Notes: generated by a model from the letters alone, not told the origin. 31,579 nt of DNA from CAZGSG01 sp964528095 (GCA_964528095.1 CAZGSG010000023.1:1-31579); one strand, 5' to 3'; positions 8,505 through 17,284 are shown, counted from the first letter of the stretch. Program-made: numbers and translations.

Positions 8505-10454
8505 ATGTTACGTTTATCCAGACTCCTGCTCCTCTGTTTTTATAGTTCATTATTGTCTCTTGCTTCCTTTGCACAGGATAGTACTGTTCCGGTGCATACA
8601 TGGAAAGCGGAAAGCAAAAAAATTGGCGAAGGAAAGTATGAGCTGATTTTTCATGCACCTGCTGTAGCTGCATGGGACATCTATGTGCCCAACCAGGTTT
8701 TATTGGATGTGCCTGTCACTGAATTAAAATTTAATGATTCAAGCATACGGAAACAGCCGGACTTCATCATCGTAGAAGGCGAGACAAAAGACATCAATAG
8801 CTCCATTTTTGAACGGGTGGTCAAAGTGCATCCGGGCAATGTGGGCTGGAAAGCAATTATAGAAATAGACGGCACTGTACCGGCCAAATTACAGGGAGAA
8901 TTATTATATAGCTATGGTCGCAACGATGAATTTTATCAACAGGCTTTTCCTTTTACCGTTGCGCTGGAAGGGGGTGTCGAAACATCTACACGCATTAAAG
9001 TAGCTTCTATTGATATTAATAAACCGGTTAGCAATTGTGGCGACGATGGCACGAAGAATAAAAGTATTCTTACCATCTTCTTACTCGGATTGGTAGGAGG
9101 ATTGATCGCGTTGCTTACGCCCTGTGTGTTTCCGATGATACCGGTGACGGTTACATTCTTTACAAAAAAATCACAGGATAAAGGCAAAGGGGTTACGAAC
9201 GCGGTATTGTATGGGCTTTTCATTTTCCTGATCTACATACTGATCACGGTTCCCTTTCATATTGCGGATAAGGCGATCAGTCCTGAGATCTTCAATAATA
9301 TTTCCACGAACGTATGGCTGAATATTTTCTTCTTTGCAATATTTGTGTTTTTTGCCTTATCGTTCTTCGGTCTTTTCGAGATCGGCTTGCCTGCAGGGCT
9401 TGCCAACAAGATGGATTCAAAATCCGGTCTCGGCAATCTGGGAGGGATATTTTTTATGGCTGCAACCCTTGCTATTGTTTCATTCTCCTGCACAGGTCCG
9501 ATACTGGGAACCCTGCTGGTAGGCGTCGCCGACCAGGGAGCCTGGCCATTGACAGCAGGCGCAGCTGGTTTTGGTCTTGCCCTGGGTCTTCCGTTTGCAT
9601 TGTTCGCGATGTTTCCGCACTGGCTGCAATCCCTGCCTAAATCAGGCGGCTGGATGACAGATGTAAAAGTGATACTGGGATTCCTGGAACTGGCACTGGC
9701 GATTAAATTCTTTTCAAATGCAGACCTGGTGGAGCAATGGGGATTATTGAAGAGGGAAATATTCATCGGTCTTTGGGTCGTTATCGGCCTGTTGATGATA
9801 CTCTATTTACTCGGAGTGATCAGGTTTGCGCATAGTTCACCGGTCAGGAAATTCTCTGTTACGCGGATTGCATTCCTCCTGCTTTTCTCCTGGGTTACTA
9901 TTTACCTGGCAACAGGACTTATTAATCCGAAACGGTTTACCATGGAACTTTTCAGCGGGTTCCCCCCACCAAGGACCTATAGTATCTTTAAGACCGATGT
10001 AAAAGCATTTAAACCGCTGCACAATAACTACGAAGAAGCCCTGGAGATCGCCAAAAAAGAAAACAAACCCGTGCTGATCGACTTTACCGGATGGGCTTGT
10101 GTGAATTGTCGTCGCATGGAAGAAAAAGTATGGCCCGATCCACTGGTAGATAGTTTGATGAGGACCCAGTTTATTGTTGTTTCATTATACGTGGATGAAA
10201 GAAAAAAACTTCCGCTAACAGAACAAACAACCGTCACCGTATCCAATGGGAGTGAAAAATCGATCGTAACCGTAGGCGATAAATGGGCTACATTCCAAAC
10301 AGAGAATTTTGAAGCGACCTCTCAACCCCAGTACGCAATCATTACGGGCGACCAGGTAGCACTCACCAAAACAAAGTACTATACGCCCAAGGCCGATGAG
10401 TTCGCAGCCTGGCTTCAATGCGGGCTTGATGCTTTTAAAAAACAAAAAAAGTAA
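8505..10454 (+). CDS. dsbD: Thiol:disulfide interchange protein DsbD family
   Basis: 649 residues from the ATG at 8505. DsbD carries electrons from cytoplasmic thioredoxin across the inner membrane to periplasmic disulfides. Order: signal peptide (1-23); periplasmic N-terminal domain (about 25-160); eight-helix DsbD-beta/CcdA-type membrane domain (about 185-475) with the redox pair Cys207 (LLTPCVFPMIPVTV) and Cys329 (SFSCTGPILGT); C-terminal thioredoxin-like domain (about 505-640) with Cys532-x-x-Cys535 in TGWACVNCRRME. The N-terminal domain has no cysteine: the region expected to hold the pair reads LLYSYGRNDEFYQQAFPF. The only other mature periplasmic Cys before the membrane is Cys178 in a linker. 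The missing pair is present in the protein encoded just upstream. Confidence 0.95.
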   Translation: MLRLSRLLLLCFYSSLLSLASFAQDSTVPVHTWKAESKKIGEGKYELIFHAPAVAAWDIYVPNQVLLDVPVTELKFNDSSIRKQPDFIIVEGETKDINSSIFERVVKVHPGNVGWKAIIEIDGTVPAKLQGELLYSYGRNDEFYQQAFPFTVALEGGVETSTRIKVASIDINKPVSNCGDDGTKNKSILTIFLLGLVGGLIALLTPCVFPMIPVTVTFFTKKSQDKGKGVTNAVLYGLFIFLIYILITVPFHIADKAISPEIFNNISTNVWLNIFFFAIFVFFALSFFGLFEIGLPAGLANKMDSKSGLGNLGGIFFMAATLAIVSFSCTGPILGTLLVGVADQGAWPLTAGAAGFGLALGLPFALFAMFPHWLQSLPKSGGWMTDVKVILGFLELALAIKFFSNADLVEQWGLLKREIFIGLWVVIGLLMILYLLGVIRFAHSSPVRKFSVTRIAFLLLFSWVTIYLATGLINPKRFTMELFSGFPPPRTYSIFKTDVKAFKPLHNNYEEALEIAKKENKPVLIDFTGWACVNCRRMEEKVWPDPLVDSLMRTQFIVVSLYVDERKKLPLTEQTTVTVSNGSEKSIVTVGDKWATFQTENFEATSQPQYAIITGDQVALTKTKYYTPKADEFAAWLQCGLDAFKKQKK

Positions 10455-10553
10455 AGGGACGTTGTAATGAGGGCAATTGGTAAAGCACCACTTCAAAAGA
10501 TACTCATAACCGAAAAGCCTCTTTCATCTCTTTTTTTCTTATAGGTCTTAGCT

Positions 10554-10585
10554 AAAAAAAACGTCCCCTATAAAAGAGGACGTTT
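10554..10585 (-). terminator. Intrinsic terminator for the sigma factor gene
   Basis: Read on the minus strand, AAACGTCCTCT pairs with the downstream AGGGGACGTTT (one mismatch) and is followed by an eight-base T-run. It lies 117 bases beyond the sigma factor stop codon. On the plus strand the hairpin could also stop transcripts from dsbD, but the T-run there is poorer. Confidence 0.75.
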
Positions 10586-10593
10586 CAATTTGG

Positions 10594-10658
10594 TGTCATT
10601 CTGTAAAAACCTGCCGCCGCAAGCAACGTTAAAGTACAGCTGGAGATACAGAATGACA
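10594..10658. repeat. 12-bp perfect inverted repeat with 41-base loop
   Basis: TGTCATTCTGTA (10594-10605) and TACAGAATGACA (10647-10658) are exact reverse complements. The repeat lies between the convergent dsbD and sigma factor genes, next to the terminator at 10554. It follows the same plan as the other spacer repeats in this window, but its sequence is not shared with them. Confidence 0.7.
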
Positions 10659-10701
10659 AACTATTAATGCAGTAGTTGTCTTACAAAGATAGGGGAAGAA
10701 C

Positions 10702-11283
10702 TTATAAAGCGATTTGCTTTTGCACCATTAACTTACGCAAGTTAATCAATCCATATCTCATACGTCCTAATGCAGTGTTAATACTACAATCAGTTGCTGC
10801 AGCTATTTCTTTAAAGCTCATATCTGCATAATGACGTAAGATGATTACTTCGCGCTGGTCTTCAGGCAATCTTTGCAGCATCTCTCTTACACGGTCATGA
10901 CTCTGGCGCTTCATCATTTTAGTTTCAGCGCTTTCTTCCGCGAAGTTCAATACTTCAAAAATGTCTTTGTCGTCACCAGTACGGATAGTTGGTGTGCGTT
11001 TTACTTTACGGAAATGATCTACACAAAGATTGTGAGCAATTCTCATGGCCCAGGGAAGGAATTTCCCTTCTTCTGTGTAGCGTCCACCACGCATGGTATC
11101 AATAATCCGGATAAAAACATCCTGGAAGATATCTTCGGCAAGATACTTGTCTTTAACCATGAAGAGGATGGAAGTGTACAATTTGTCTTTATGACGGAGA
11201 ACCAGTGCTTCAAGCGCATCAAGGTTGCCATCAGTAAATAGATGGATAAGTTCGTTATCGGTTTTTTTAATAAAAGCTTTCAT
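10702..11283 (-). CDS. ECF-type RNA polymerase sigma factor
   Basis: 193 residues with the two-domain layout of group 4 (ECF) sigma factors. Region 2 is at about residues 10-95: LVLRHKDKLYTSILFMVKD, AEDIFQDVFIRII, and WAMRIAHNLCVDHFRK, the core- and -10-binding helices. Region 4 is at about 130-190: LPEDQREVIILRHYADMSFKEIA, then the helix-turn-helix SINTALGRMRYGLINLRKL. The product binds RNA polymerase core and directs it to its own promoters. No anti-sigma gene is adjacent, so this is probably one of the housekeeping-like ECF factors of Bacteroidota that work without a neighbouring anti-sigma. It is divergent from uvrA across 258 bases, but no regulatory link can be read from the sequence. 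Confidence 0.95.
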   Translation of the reverse strand: MKAFIKKTDNELIHLFTDGNLDALEALVLRHKDKLYTSILFMVKDKYLAEDIFQDVFIRIIDTMRGGRYTEEGKFLPWAMRIAHNLCVDHFRKVKRTPTIRTGDDKDIFEVLNFAEESAETKMMKRQSHDRVREMLQRLPEDQREVIILRHYADMSFKEIAAATDCSINTALGRMRYGLINLRKLMVQKQIAL

Positions 11284-11522
11284 AAACTCCTACAGTTTAA
11301 GGTGTGGTCAAATGGATATTGGCTGAAAAAAAATCGGTTAAAATACAGTGTAGAAGTTTAGGCTATAGGCGGGGTTGATTTTTGGTTGATCATGTTTTGA
11401 ATATTGGTAAACTAAAAATAGAGATTTTCGGGAAACTACCAAACAAATACGTAAGAGATAGTGTATTTATATTGTCAAAAAAATGTTAATCATTCCGGCG
11501 CAATTCACGTCAGATAAGGCTT

Positions 11523-11530
11523 TACCTTTG
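11523..11530 (+). promoter_or_regulatory. Candidate -7 box for uvrA
   Basis: TACCTTTG matches TAnnTTTG exactly and lies only 11 bases upstream of the uvrA ATG. The predicted start site (about 11536) would leave a leader of fewer than about 8 bases. No clear -33 TTTG is visible. The rest of the 11284-11541 spacer holds nothing I can name. Confidence 0.45.
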
Positions 11531-11541
11531 CAGATCAAATA

Positions 11542-14418
11542 ATGGAAAAGACAATAAAAGGGAAAATACCCGAAAAAAGTACGACCGTAAATTCCGCAGA
11601 AAATATCCTAATCAGGGGCGCCAGGGTCCATAATCTGAAGAATGTTAGCGTGTCCATACCCCGGAATAAGCTGATTGTGGTGACCGGAGTGTCGGGATCC
11701 GGTAAATCCTCCCTTACGATCGATACCCTTTATGCGGAGGGGCAACGCCGCTACGCGGAAAGCCTTAGCGCCTATGCCCGGCAGTTCCTGAACCGGATGA
11801 ATAAGCCTGATGTGGACTATATCAAGGGATTATGCCCCGCTATTGCCATCGAGCAGAAAGTGATCACCCGCACCCCACGTAGCACCGTCGGAAGCATGAC
11901 CGAAATCCATGATTACCTGCGGCTCCTGTTTTCCCGGATCGGTAAAACGATCTCTCCTGTTTCGGGCAGGGAAGTAAAAAAAGATGACGTGACCGATGTA
12001 GTGAATGTGATCCGGGAACTAAAAGAAGGCGATAAGGTGTTTATTCTTGTGCCTTTTAAGCAACATATCAATCGCGATGCGAGAGAAGAATTGAATATCC
12101 TTGTACAAAAAGGGTTTTCCAGGATCTACCGCAAACCGCAGATTAAATCAGAAAAGACTAAAAGCACAGCCGGGCCCGGAGAAACGCTGCGGATCGAGGA
12201 CCTGCTCGAATTGAATGATAAAGAGTTTAATGCCTTATTTAATCCGAAGTCTTCTTCCTTCACACCTTATATATTAATAGACCGGATTGTTGTAAAGGAA
12301 TTCGACGAAGATGATATACACCGGATCTCCGATTCAGTAAACACTGGTTTTTATGAAGGAGAGGGAGATGTATGGATCGAGATAAATGAAAAGAAACTAT
12401 TGCATTTCAACAATCGGTTTGAATTGGATGAACTGCAGTTTGAAGAACCGGTACCTAATTTATTTTCTTTTAATAACCCGTTTGGAGCCTGTCCTGTTTG
12501 TGAAGGGTTTAGTATGGTGCTTGGTATTGATACAGACCTGGTGATACCGGACAGACGGTTGAGTGTTTTTGATGGGGCCGTTGCACCTTGGAAGGGAGAG
12601 AAGCTGGGTTTATGGAAGGACCAGTTCATTAAAGCGGCTAAAAAGTTCAACTTTCCGGTGCATAAGGCAATTGCAGACCTTACAGAAAAACAATACCAGG
12701 TATTATGGGAAGGAAATGAATACGCGAATGGGATCAACGATTTTTTTAAAGAGGTAGAACAGAATTTATACAAAGTACAATATCGTGTGTTGTTAAGCAG
12801 GTATCGTGGAAGGACCAGCTGCCCCGAGTGCAAAGGATACCGGTTGAGAAAAGAAGCATTATATGTACAGATAAATGGAAAACATATCGGGCAGTTGAGT
12901 GAACAGCCTGTAAAAGATCTGCAGGTATGGTTTGATGAGCTGGATAAAAAATTAAGCGATAATAACCGGCAGGTGGCAAAACGGATCCTGATAGAGATCC
13001 ATCACCGGCTTAAAACCCTGTTAGATGTTGGTCTTGGCTATCTTACCCTCGACCGGCTGGCCAATACACTTAGCGGTGGAGAAAGTCAGCGGATACAGTT
13101 AACAAGAAGTCTGGGAAGCAATCTTACTAATTCATTGTATATACTGGATGAACCATCTATTGGTCTTCATTCCCGGGATACGGTCAATCTTATACGGGTG
13201 TTGAAAGAGCTCCGTGACCTGGGTAATACGGTAGTGGTGGTAGAGCACGACGAAATGATGATGCGTGAAGCTGATCATATTATTGATATGGGTCCCCTGG
13301 CATCCCACCTGGGAGGTGAGGTAGTGGCTGAAGGTAATTATGATGAGATCATTGCAGATCCCAATAGCCTTACCGGAAAATACCTCGACGGCACATTGCG
13401 TATTGACCCACCAAAGAATATCCGCAAATGGAACAGGTCAATAAAGATAGAAGGGGCCCGTCAGCATAATTTGAAAGACATTACTGTAGAGTTCCCGTTG
13501 AATGTATTATGTGTAGTAAGTGGAGTGAGTGGTAGCGGAAAGACAACACTGATCAAACATATTCTTGTACCTGCCTTAAGAAAACTGAAAGGGGAATTTG
13601 GCGATAAGATCGGTTTTCATAAAGTGCTTTCAGGCGATACGGATTCTATTGCACAAATAGAAATGATCGATCAAAACCCGATCGGTAAATCATCCCGCAG
13701 TAATCCTGTCACTTACATAAAAGCATATGATGAGATCAGGGAGCTGTACGCGAGCCAGCCTTTAAGTAAGATGCGCGGCTTTTTACCCAAGCACTTTTCG
13801 TTCAACGTGGATGGAGGCAGGTGCGATACCTGTAAGGGAGAAGGTGAACAGGTAGTGGAAATGCAATTTCTTGCAGATGTGCACCTGACCTGTGAAGCAT
13901 GCGGCGGAAAAAAATTCAAGGAAGAAGTGCTCGAAGTGAAGTATAAGGATAAAAGCATCTACGATATATTGGACCTGAGTGTGGATGAAGCGATTGATTT
14001 TTTCTGGAATGAAAAAACAATCGCGAAATCTATCCAACCATTAAGTGATGTAGGATTGGGCTATATCAAGCTGGGGCAATCTTCCGATACTTTGTCCGGA
14101 GGTGAAGCACAGCGGGTAAAGCTGGCCTCTTTTCTTGGAAAGGGAAGAAGCGGTAATAAGATACTTTTCATATTTGATGAACCTACAACAGGACTACACT
14201 TTCATGATATAAAAAAACTACTGGCCTCTTTCAATGCACTGATCGAGCAAGGTCATTCCATTATTGTAATAGAACATAATATTGATGTGATCAGAAGTGC
14301 CGACTGGTTGATAGACCTGGGGCCTGAAGCCGGTGATAATGGAGGCAGTCTTGTATACGCCGGCAAACCGGAGGGCATTAAAAAAATAACAAAAAGTCAT
14401 ACGGCTGCTTTTATGTAA
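11542..14418 (+). CDS. uvrA: UvrABC excinuclease ATPase subunit UvrA
   Basis: 958 residues, near the usual 940. UvrA is the damage-sensing ABC-type ATPase dimer that loads UvrB in nucleotide excision repair. First ATPase: Walker A GVSGSGKSS (49-57) and signature LSGGESQRIQL (from 510). Second: Walker A GVSGSGKTT (from 661) and signature LSGGEAQRVKLA (from 851). The conserved QKVITRTPRSTVGSMTEI is present, and a segment of UvrB-binding-domain size lies between about 130 and 260. The C-terminal zinc module is intact (Cys761, 764, 784, 787). The N-terminal zinc module looks half lost: CPVC is present at 317-320, but the CxxC pair expected about 20 residues before it is replaced by FELDELQFEEPVPN. 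The commonly seen CPxCG near residue 125 reads SPVSG. Confidence 0.97.
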   Translation: MEKTIKGKIPEKSTTVNSAENILIRGARVHNLKNVSVSIPRNKLIVVTGVSGSGKSSLTIDTLYAEGQRRYAESLSAYARQFLNRMNKPDVDYIKGLCPAIAIEQKVITRTPRSTVGSMTEIHDYLRLLFSRIGKTISPVSGREVKKDDVTDVVNVIRELKEGDKVFILVPFKQHINRDAREELNILVQKGFSRIYRKPQIKSEKTKSTAGPGETLRIEDLLELNDKEFNALFNPKSSSFTPYILIDRIVVKEFDEDDIHRISDSVNTGFYEGEGDVWIEINEKKLLHFNNRFELDELQFEEPVPNLFSFNNPFGACPVCEGFSMVLGIDTDLVIPDRRLSVFDGAVAPWKGEKLGLWKDQFIKAAKKFNFPVHKAIADLTEKQYQVLWEGNEYANGINDFFKEVEQNLYKVQYRVLLSRYRGRTSCPECKGYRLRKEALYVQINGKHIGQLSEQPVKDLQVWFDELDKKLSDNNRQVAKRILIEIHHRLKTLLDVGLGYLTLDRLANTLSGGESQRIQLTRSLGSNLTNSLYILDEPSIGLHSRDTVNLIRVLKELRDLGNTVVVVEHDEMMMREADHIIDMGPLASHLGGEVVAEGNYDEIIADPNSLTGKYLDGTLRIDPPKNIRKWNRSIKIEGARQHNLKDITVEFPLNVLCVVSGVSGSGKTTLIKHILVPALRKLKGEFGDKIGFHKVLSGDTDSIAQIEMIDQNPIGKSSRSNPVTYIKAYDEIRELYASQPLSKMRGFLPKHFSFNVDGGRCDTCKGEGEQVVEMQFLADVHLTCEACGGKKFKEEVLEVKYKDKSIYDILDLSVDEAIDFFWNEKTIAKSIQPLSDVGLGYIKLGQSSDTLSGGEAQRVKLASFLGKGRSGNKILFIFDEPTTGLHFHDIKKLLASFNALIEQGHSIIVIEHNIDVIRSADWLIDLGPEAGDNGGSLVYAGKPEGIKKITKSHTAAFM

Positions 14419-14442
14419 ATCTATTCGAAATTTCAATTTCCT

Positions 14443-14510
14443 GGTTCTTAGTTCAGGGTTCTTCAAAACGATCACTCTTTTCAATCTGTCGGAACGCTGA
14501 ACTAAGAACC
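14443..14510. repeat. Inverted repeat, family B copy 1
   Basis: GGTTCTTAGTTCAGGGTTC (14443-14461) matches the reverse complement of 14492-14510 at 18 of 19 positions. The arms are made of reused words (GTTCTTAG, GTTCAG, GAACTAAGAACC). A related repeat is at 15445-15524. It starts 24 bases after the uvrA stop and may help end uvrA transcripts, but no T-run follows. Apart from this repeat and the promoter at 14571, I see nothing in the 339-base spacer 14419-14757. Confidence 0.75.
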
Positions 14511-14570
14511 ATGAACTTAGAACTTTATAAGCTGATCGTAGTTTTACGGCGCTAATTTTTTTTAAGAAAG

Positions 14571-14602
14571 CTTGCAGAATCAATAAAGGAACTATAGATT
14601 TG
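14571..14602 (+). promoter_or_regulatory. Candidate promoter for the T9SS cargo gene
   Basis: CTTG (14571-14574) and TAGATTTG (14595-14602) are separated by 20 bases, within range for Bacteroidota -33/-7 elements. This would give a leader of about 150 bases before the ATG at 14758. A weaker alternative box, TATATTTA, is at 14740-14747. Confidence 0.4.
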
Positions 14603-14757
14603 TGCTCCTTCGATGCTATACGCAACAATCTCCAATCTCTTCTGAATCCGTACCGACATCCTTACTAATTAAATTAAATGAATTAAATAAATTTCGCTGA
14701 TCGCCTGGCGGCTGATTTATTATTTATCAATACGTGTATTATATTTATAGGTCTGCA

Positions 14758-15381
14758 ATGAAGAGATTATACATACTCATATTCTTTTTTGTTTCAGGGG
14801 CACTCGGAGCCGGGGCTCAGACTATTTCATTCGTGATGTTTGATAATATTAAAGCGTATGAAAAAGACGGAGGCGTGCAGATAGAATGGACCAACCTGAC
14901 TGAAAGGGATTTGTATGGTTATATAATAGAGCATTCAACAGATGGTGTATTATTTGATACGATCTATCATCAGGCGCCACTTCGTAATCATAATGACAGG
15001 GCTGATTATTCCGTGCATGATGAATCGCCTGAACCAGGCACCAACTTTTACCGGGTAAGGGTATCTGGTACAGCGGGCCGCAGCGCTATGAGCAGTTTAT
15101 TAAAAGTAGAAATTGAAAGAAATGCCCAGGGATTTAGTGTATATCCCAATCCTGTGTCGGGCGATCAGCTTTCAATAAATATAGTAGCCAGGAACCAGGG
15201 ACAGTTGTTGGTACAGGTATATTCCCTATCAGGTTTGCCTGTTGTTCAAAAAACAATCCTGTACCAGGGACGTTCCATGACACAGACAATACAACTACCC
15301 CCGCTTTTACAGGCAGGCATGTATATAGTGTGGGTAAGCGATGGAGAATGGCAGGAAAAAAAGATTTTTACAAAAAAGTAG
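14758..15381 (+). CDS. Small secreted protein with T9SS type A sorting domain
   Basis: 207 residues from the ATG at 14758; an upstream start at 14734 would put MYYIYRSA before the signal peptide. Residues 1-21 (MKRLYILIFFFV to GAGAQ) form a signal peptide. Residues about 35-110 look like a fibronectin-III-type beta domain (VQIEWTNLTERDLYGYIIEHS, then FYRVRV). The last ~75 residues are a Por secretion system C-terminal sorting domain: FSVYPNPVSGDQLSI, a strand with LLVQVYSLSGLPV, and the ending GMYIVWV...EKKIFTKK. The protein is therefore expected to cross the outer membrane by type IX secretion and be surface-attached or released. The cargo part is small and carries no catalytic motif. Confidence 0.9.
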   Translation: MKRLYILIFFFVSGALGAGAQTISFVMFDNIKAYEKDGGVQIEWTNLTERDLYGYIIEHSTDGVLFDTIYHQAPLRNHNDRADYSVHDESPEPGTNFYRVRVSGTAGRSAMSSLLKVEIERNAQGFSVYPNPVSGDQLSINIVARNQGQLLVQVYSLSGLPVVQKTILYQGRSMTQTIQLPPLLQAGMYIVWVSDGEWQEKKIFTKK

Positions 15382-15409
15382 TAGATGAAGTACCAATAGA
15401 GAAGGGGTC

Positions 15410-15437
15410 GGCCGGGTTATCCGTGCTGGCCCTTTTA
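15410..15437 (+). terminator. Weak terminator after the T9SS cargo gene
   Basis: GGCC (15410-15413) pairs with GGCC (15428-15431), with bulged extension of AAGG to CCTT and a short T-run (TTTT, TTT). It lies 28 bases after the stop. The stem is short, so confidence is modest. Confidence 0.35.
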
Positions 15438-15444
15438 GTTTAAT

Positions 15445-15524
15445 GTTCCTGGTTCAGCGTTTAGAGTGCTCATAGATCGACATACACGATCGATTTGAAG
15501 AACTATGAACGCTGAACCAGGAAC
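15445..15524. repeat. Inverted repeat, family B copy 2
   Basis: GTTCCTGGTTCAGCGTTT (15445-15462) matches the reverse complement of 15507-15524 at 17 of 18 positions. The loop holds GATCGA twice. The arms share the words GGTTCAG, GTTCCTGG and GAACGCTGAAC with family B copy 1 at 14443. It lies between the convergent T9SS cargo gene and the DUF4293 gene, where a two-way terminator would be useful. Confidence 0.75.
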
Positions 15525-15531
15525 TTAAGAA

Positions 15532-15951
15532 CTATCTAAGTTTGTCCAGGCTTTTAACGAGTTTTTCATCCTTCCATATCCCCCTTGCGGCCATAACATA
15601 CCCTATCAATATAAAAAAAGCGAAGACGGAATATAAAGCGATGGCGCCGGGCTTGGATTTGATCGCAACAAAATACAGAATAAGAATAAGCAGCGAAACT
15701 CCAATGCCGGTTAGCGTCAGCTTCAACTGAAGTTTGCGGTCCTTATATAAAAAGATCGCTATAAAAGACAATAGCATGGAAGCTCCTGTAAGTACAAGCA
15801 GGAAAAGATTGCTGCCGGCATCAACATAAAAAGCCTCGCCAACGGTTGCTGCTGCATTTTCTTTTGCTCCGGCAAAAAAAGGGAATTTAAAAGTTAAAAA
15901 AGCACAGATGGTGGATACTAATAACCATAGGCTTTGCTGGCGCTGGATCAT
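15532..15951 (-). CDS. DUF4293-family membrane protein
   Basis: 139 residues with four hydrophobic segments (about 8-25, 47-67, 74-95, 101-121) and a short basic C-terminal tail. The start MIQRQQSLWLLVSTICAFLTF is typical of DUF4293, a small Bacteroidota inner-membrane family of unknown function. It follows glyA on the same strand with a 38-base gap and no terminator between, so it is probably co-transcribed with glyA. No catalytic residues are evident. Confidence 0.85.
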   Translation of the reverse strand: MIQRQQSLWLLVSTICAFLTFKFPFFAGAKENAAATVGEAFYVDAGSNLFLLVLTGASMLLSFIAIFLYKDRKLQLKLTLTGIGVSLLILILYFVAIKSKPGAIALYSVFAFFILIGYVMAARGIWKDEKLVKSLDKLR

Positions 15952-15989
15952 ACATTTATGTTTAGGCTAATATCGCATTTTTATACTTG

Positions 15990-17270
15990 TTATCCCAATT
16001 CAGGATAGAGAGGAAATTGCTGCATAAATTCTTTAACTTCTACCCTTATATCACCGATTGATTTTTCGTCATCGCTGTTCATTAACACTTTATCGATCAT
16101 TTCCACAACAGTTTCCATATGATCTTCTTTCATCCCTCTTGTGGTAATAGCCGGCACGCCTACGCGGATACCAGAAGTTACGAACGGTGATTTATCATCA
16201 AATGGTACTGCATTTTTATTGAGGGTTATATGGGCTTTATCGAGTGTTTCCTGTGCTTTTTTACCCGTCAGGTTTTTATTGCGCAGATCGATCAGCATTA
16301 GATGGTTATCTGTACCATCGCTGATCAGGTTATAGCCGCGGTTCGTAAACGATTTGGCCATTGCCTGCGCATTACTGATGATCTGCTTTCCATAGGCCTT
16401 AAAATCATCTTCCAGTATTTCTCCAAAAGCAACGGCTTTGGCTGCGATCACATGCTCCAGGGGACCACCCTGTGTGCCAGGGAATACAGCCAGGTCAAGC
16501 AGCTGGCTCATGGTACGTGTATTGCCTTTCGGATCCTTAATACCCCAGGTATTTTCAAAATCATGACGGAGCATGATGATACCGCCTCTTGGCCCGCGCA
16601 ATGTTTTATGTGTAGTAGAGCTGATGACATGACAATGTTCAAAAGGATCATTCAGTAAGCCCGAAGCAATGAGGCCGGCAGGATGCGCAATATCTGCAAA
16701 TACGATGGCTCCGATCTTATCAGCTACTTCACGAATGCGTTTATAATCCCAGTCACGGCTATAAGCAGAGGCGCCGCAGATGATCATTTTGGGTTTTTCT
16801 TTTAAGGCAGTCGCTTCCAACTGGTCATAGTCAACCAATCCGGTTTCCTTTTTTACACCATAAAATAAGGCCTGGTAGTTTTTGCCGCTGAAATTGGCCG
16901 GGCTTCCATGGGTAAGATGGCCGCCCATGCTCAGGTCAAGCCCCAATATCTTATCGCCTGGTTTTACACAGGCTAAAAAAACAGCTGCATTGGCAGATGC
17001 GCCGCTATGTGGCTGTACATTGGCCCAGCTCGCATTAAAGATCTGTTTGAGTCTTTCGATAGCGAGGGTTTCTATCTGATCTACTATTTCACAGCCGCCA
17101 TAATAACGTTTGCCGGGGTAGCCTTCTGCATATTTATTGGTTGGCACCGTACCCATGGCCTGGATGGTTTGTAGAGATGTAAAGTTTTCTGAGGCAATGA
17201 GTTCTATACCATTACGTTGACGATATAGTTCCTGGTTGATGAGATCGAAGATTTTTTTGTCCTTTTGCAT
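15990..17270 (-). CDS. glyA: Serine hydroxymethyltransferase
   Basis: 426 residues, the normal bacterial length. The enzyme uses PLP to convert serine and tetrahydrofolate to glycine and 5,10-methylene-tetrahydrofolate in the cytoplasm, feeding one-carbon units to purine and thymidylate synthesis. Visible landmarks: IELIASENFTS near 22-32, TNKYAEGYPGKRYYGGCE at 45-61, ADIAHPAGL with Asp193 and His196 that contact PLP, and the Schiff-base Lys222 in SSTTHKTLRGPRGG. The ATG at 17268-17270 gives the usual short N-terminus. The apparent 5' leader consists largely of the inverted repeat at 17285-17436. Followed by the DUF4293 gene. Confidence 0.98.
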   Translation of the reverse strand: MQKDKKIFDLINQELYRQRNGIELIASENFTSLQTIQAMGTVPTNKYAEGYPGKRYYGGCEIVDQIETLAIERLKQIFNASWANVQPHSGASANAAVFLACVKPGDKILGLDLSMGGHLTHGSPANFSGKNYQALFYGVKKETGLVDYDQLEATALKEKPKMIICGASAYSRDWDYKRIREVADKIGAIVFADIAHPAGLIASGLLNDPFEHCHVISSTTHKTLRGPRGGIIMLRHDFENTWGIKDPKGNTRTMSQLLDLAVFPGTQGGPLEHVIAAKAVAFGEILEDDFKAYGKQIISNAQAMAKSFTNRGYNLISDGTDNHLMLIDLRNKNLTGKKAQETLDKAHITLNKNAVPFDDKSPFVTSGIRVGVPAITTRGMKEDHMETVVEMIDKVLMNSDDEKSIGDIRVEVKEFMQQFPLYPELG

Positions 17271-17284
17271 ATTACGAGTTTAGG

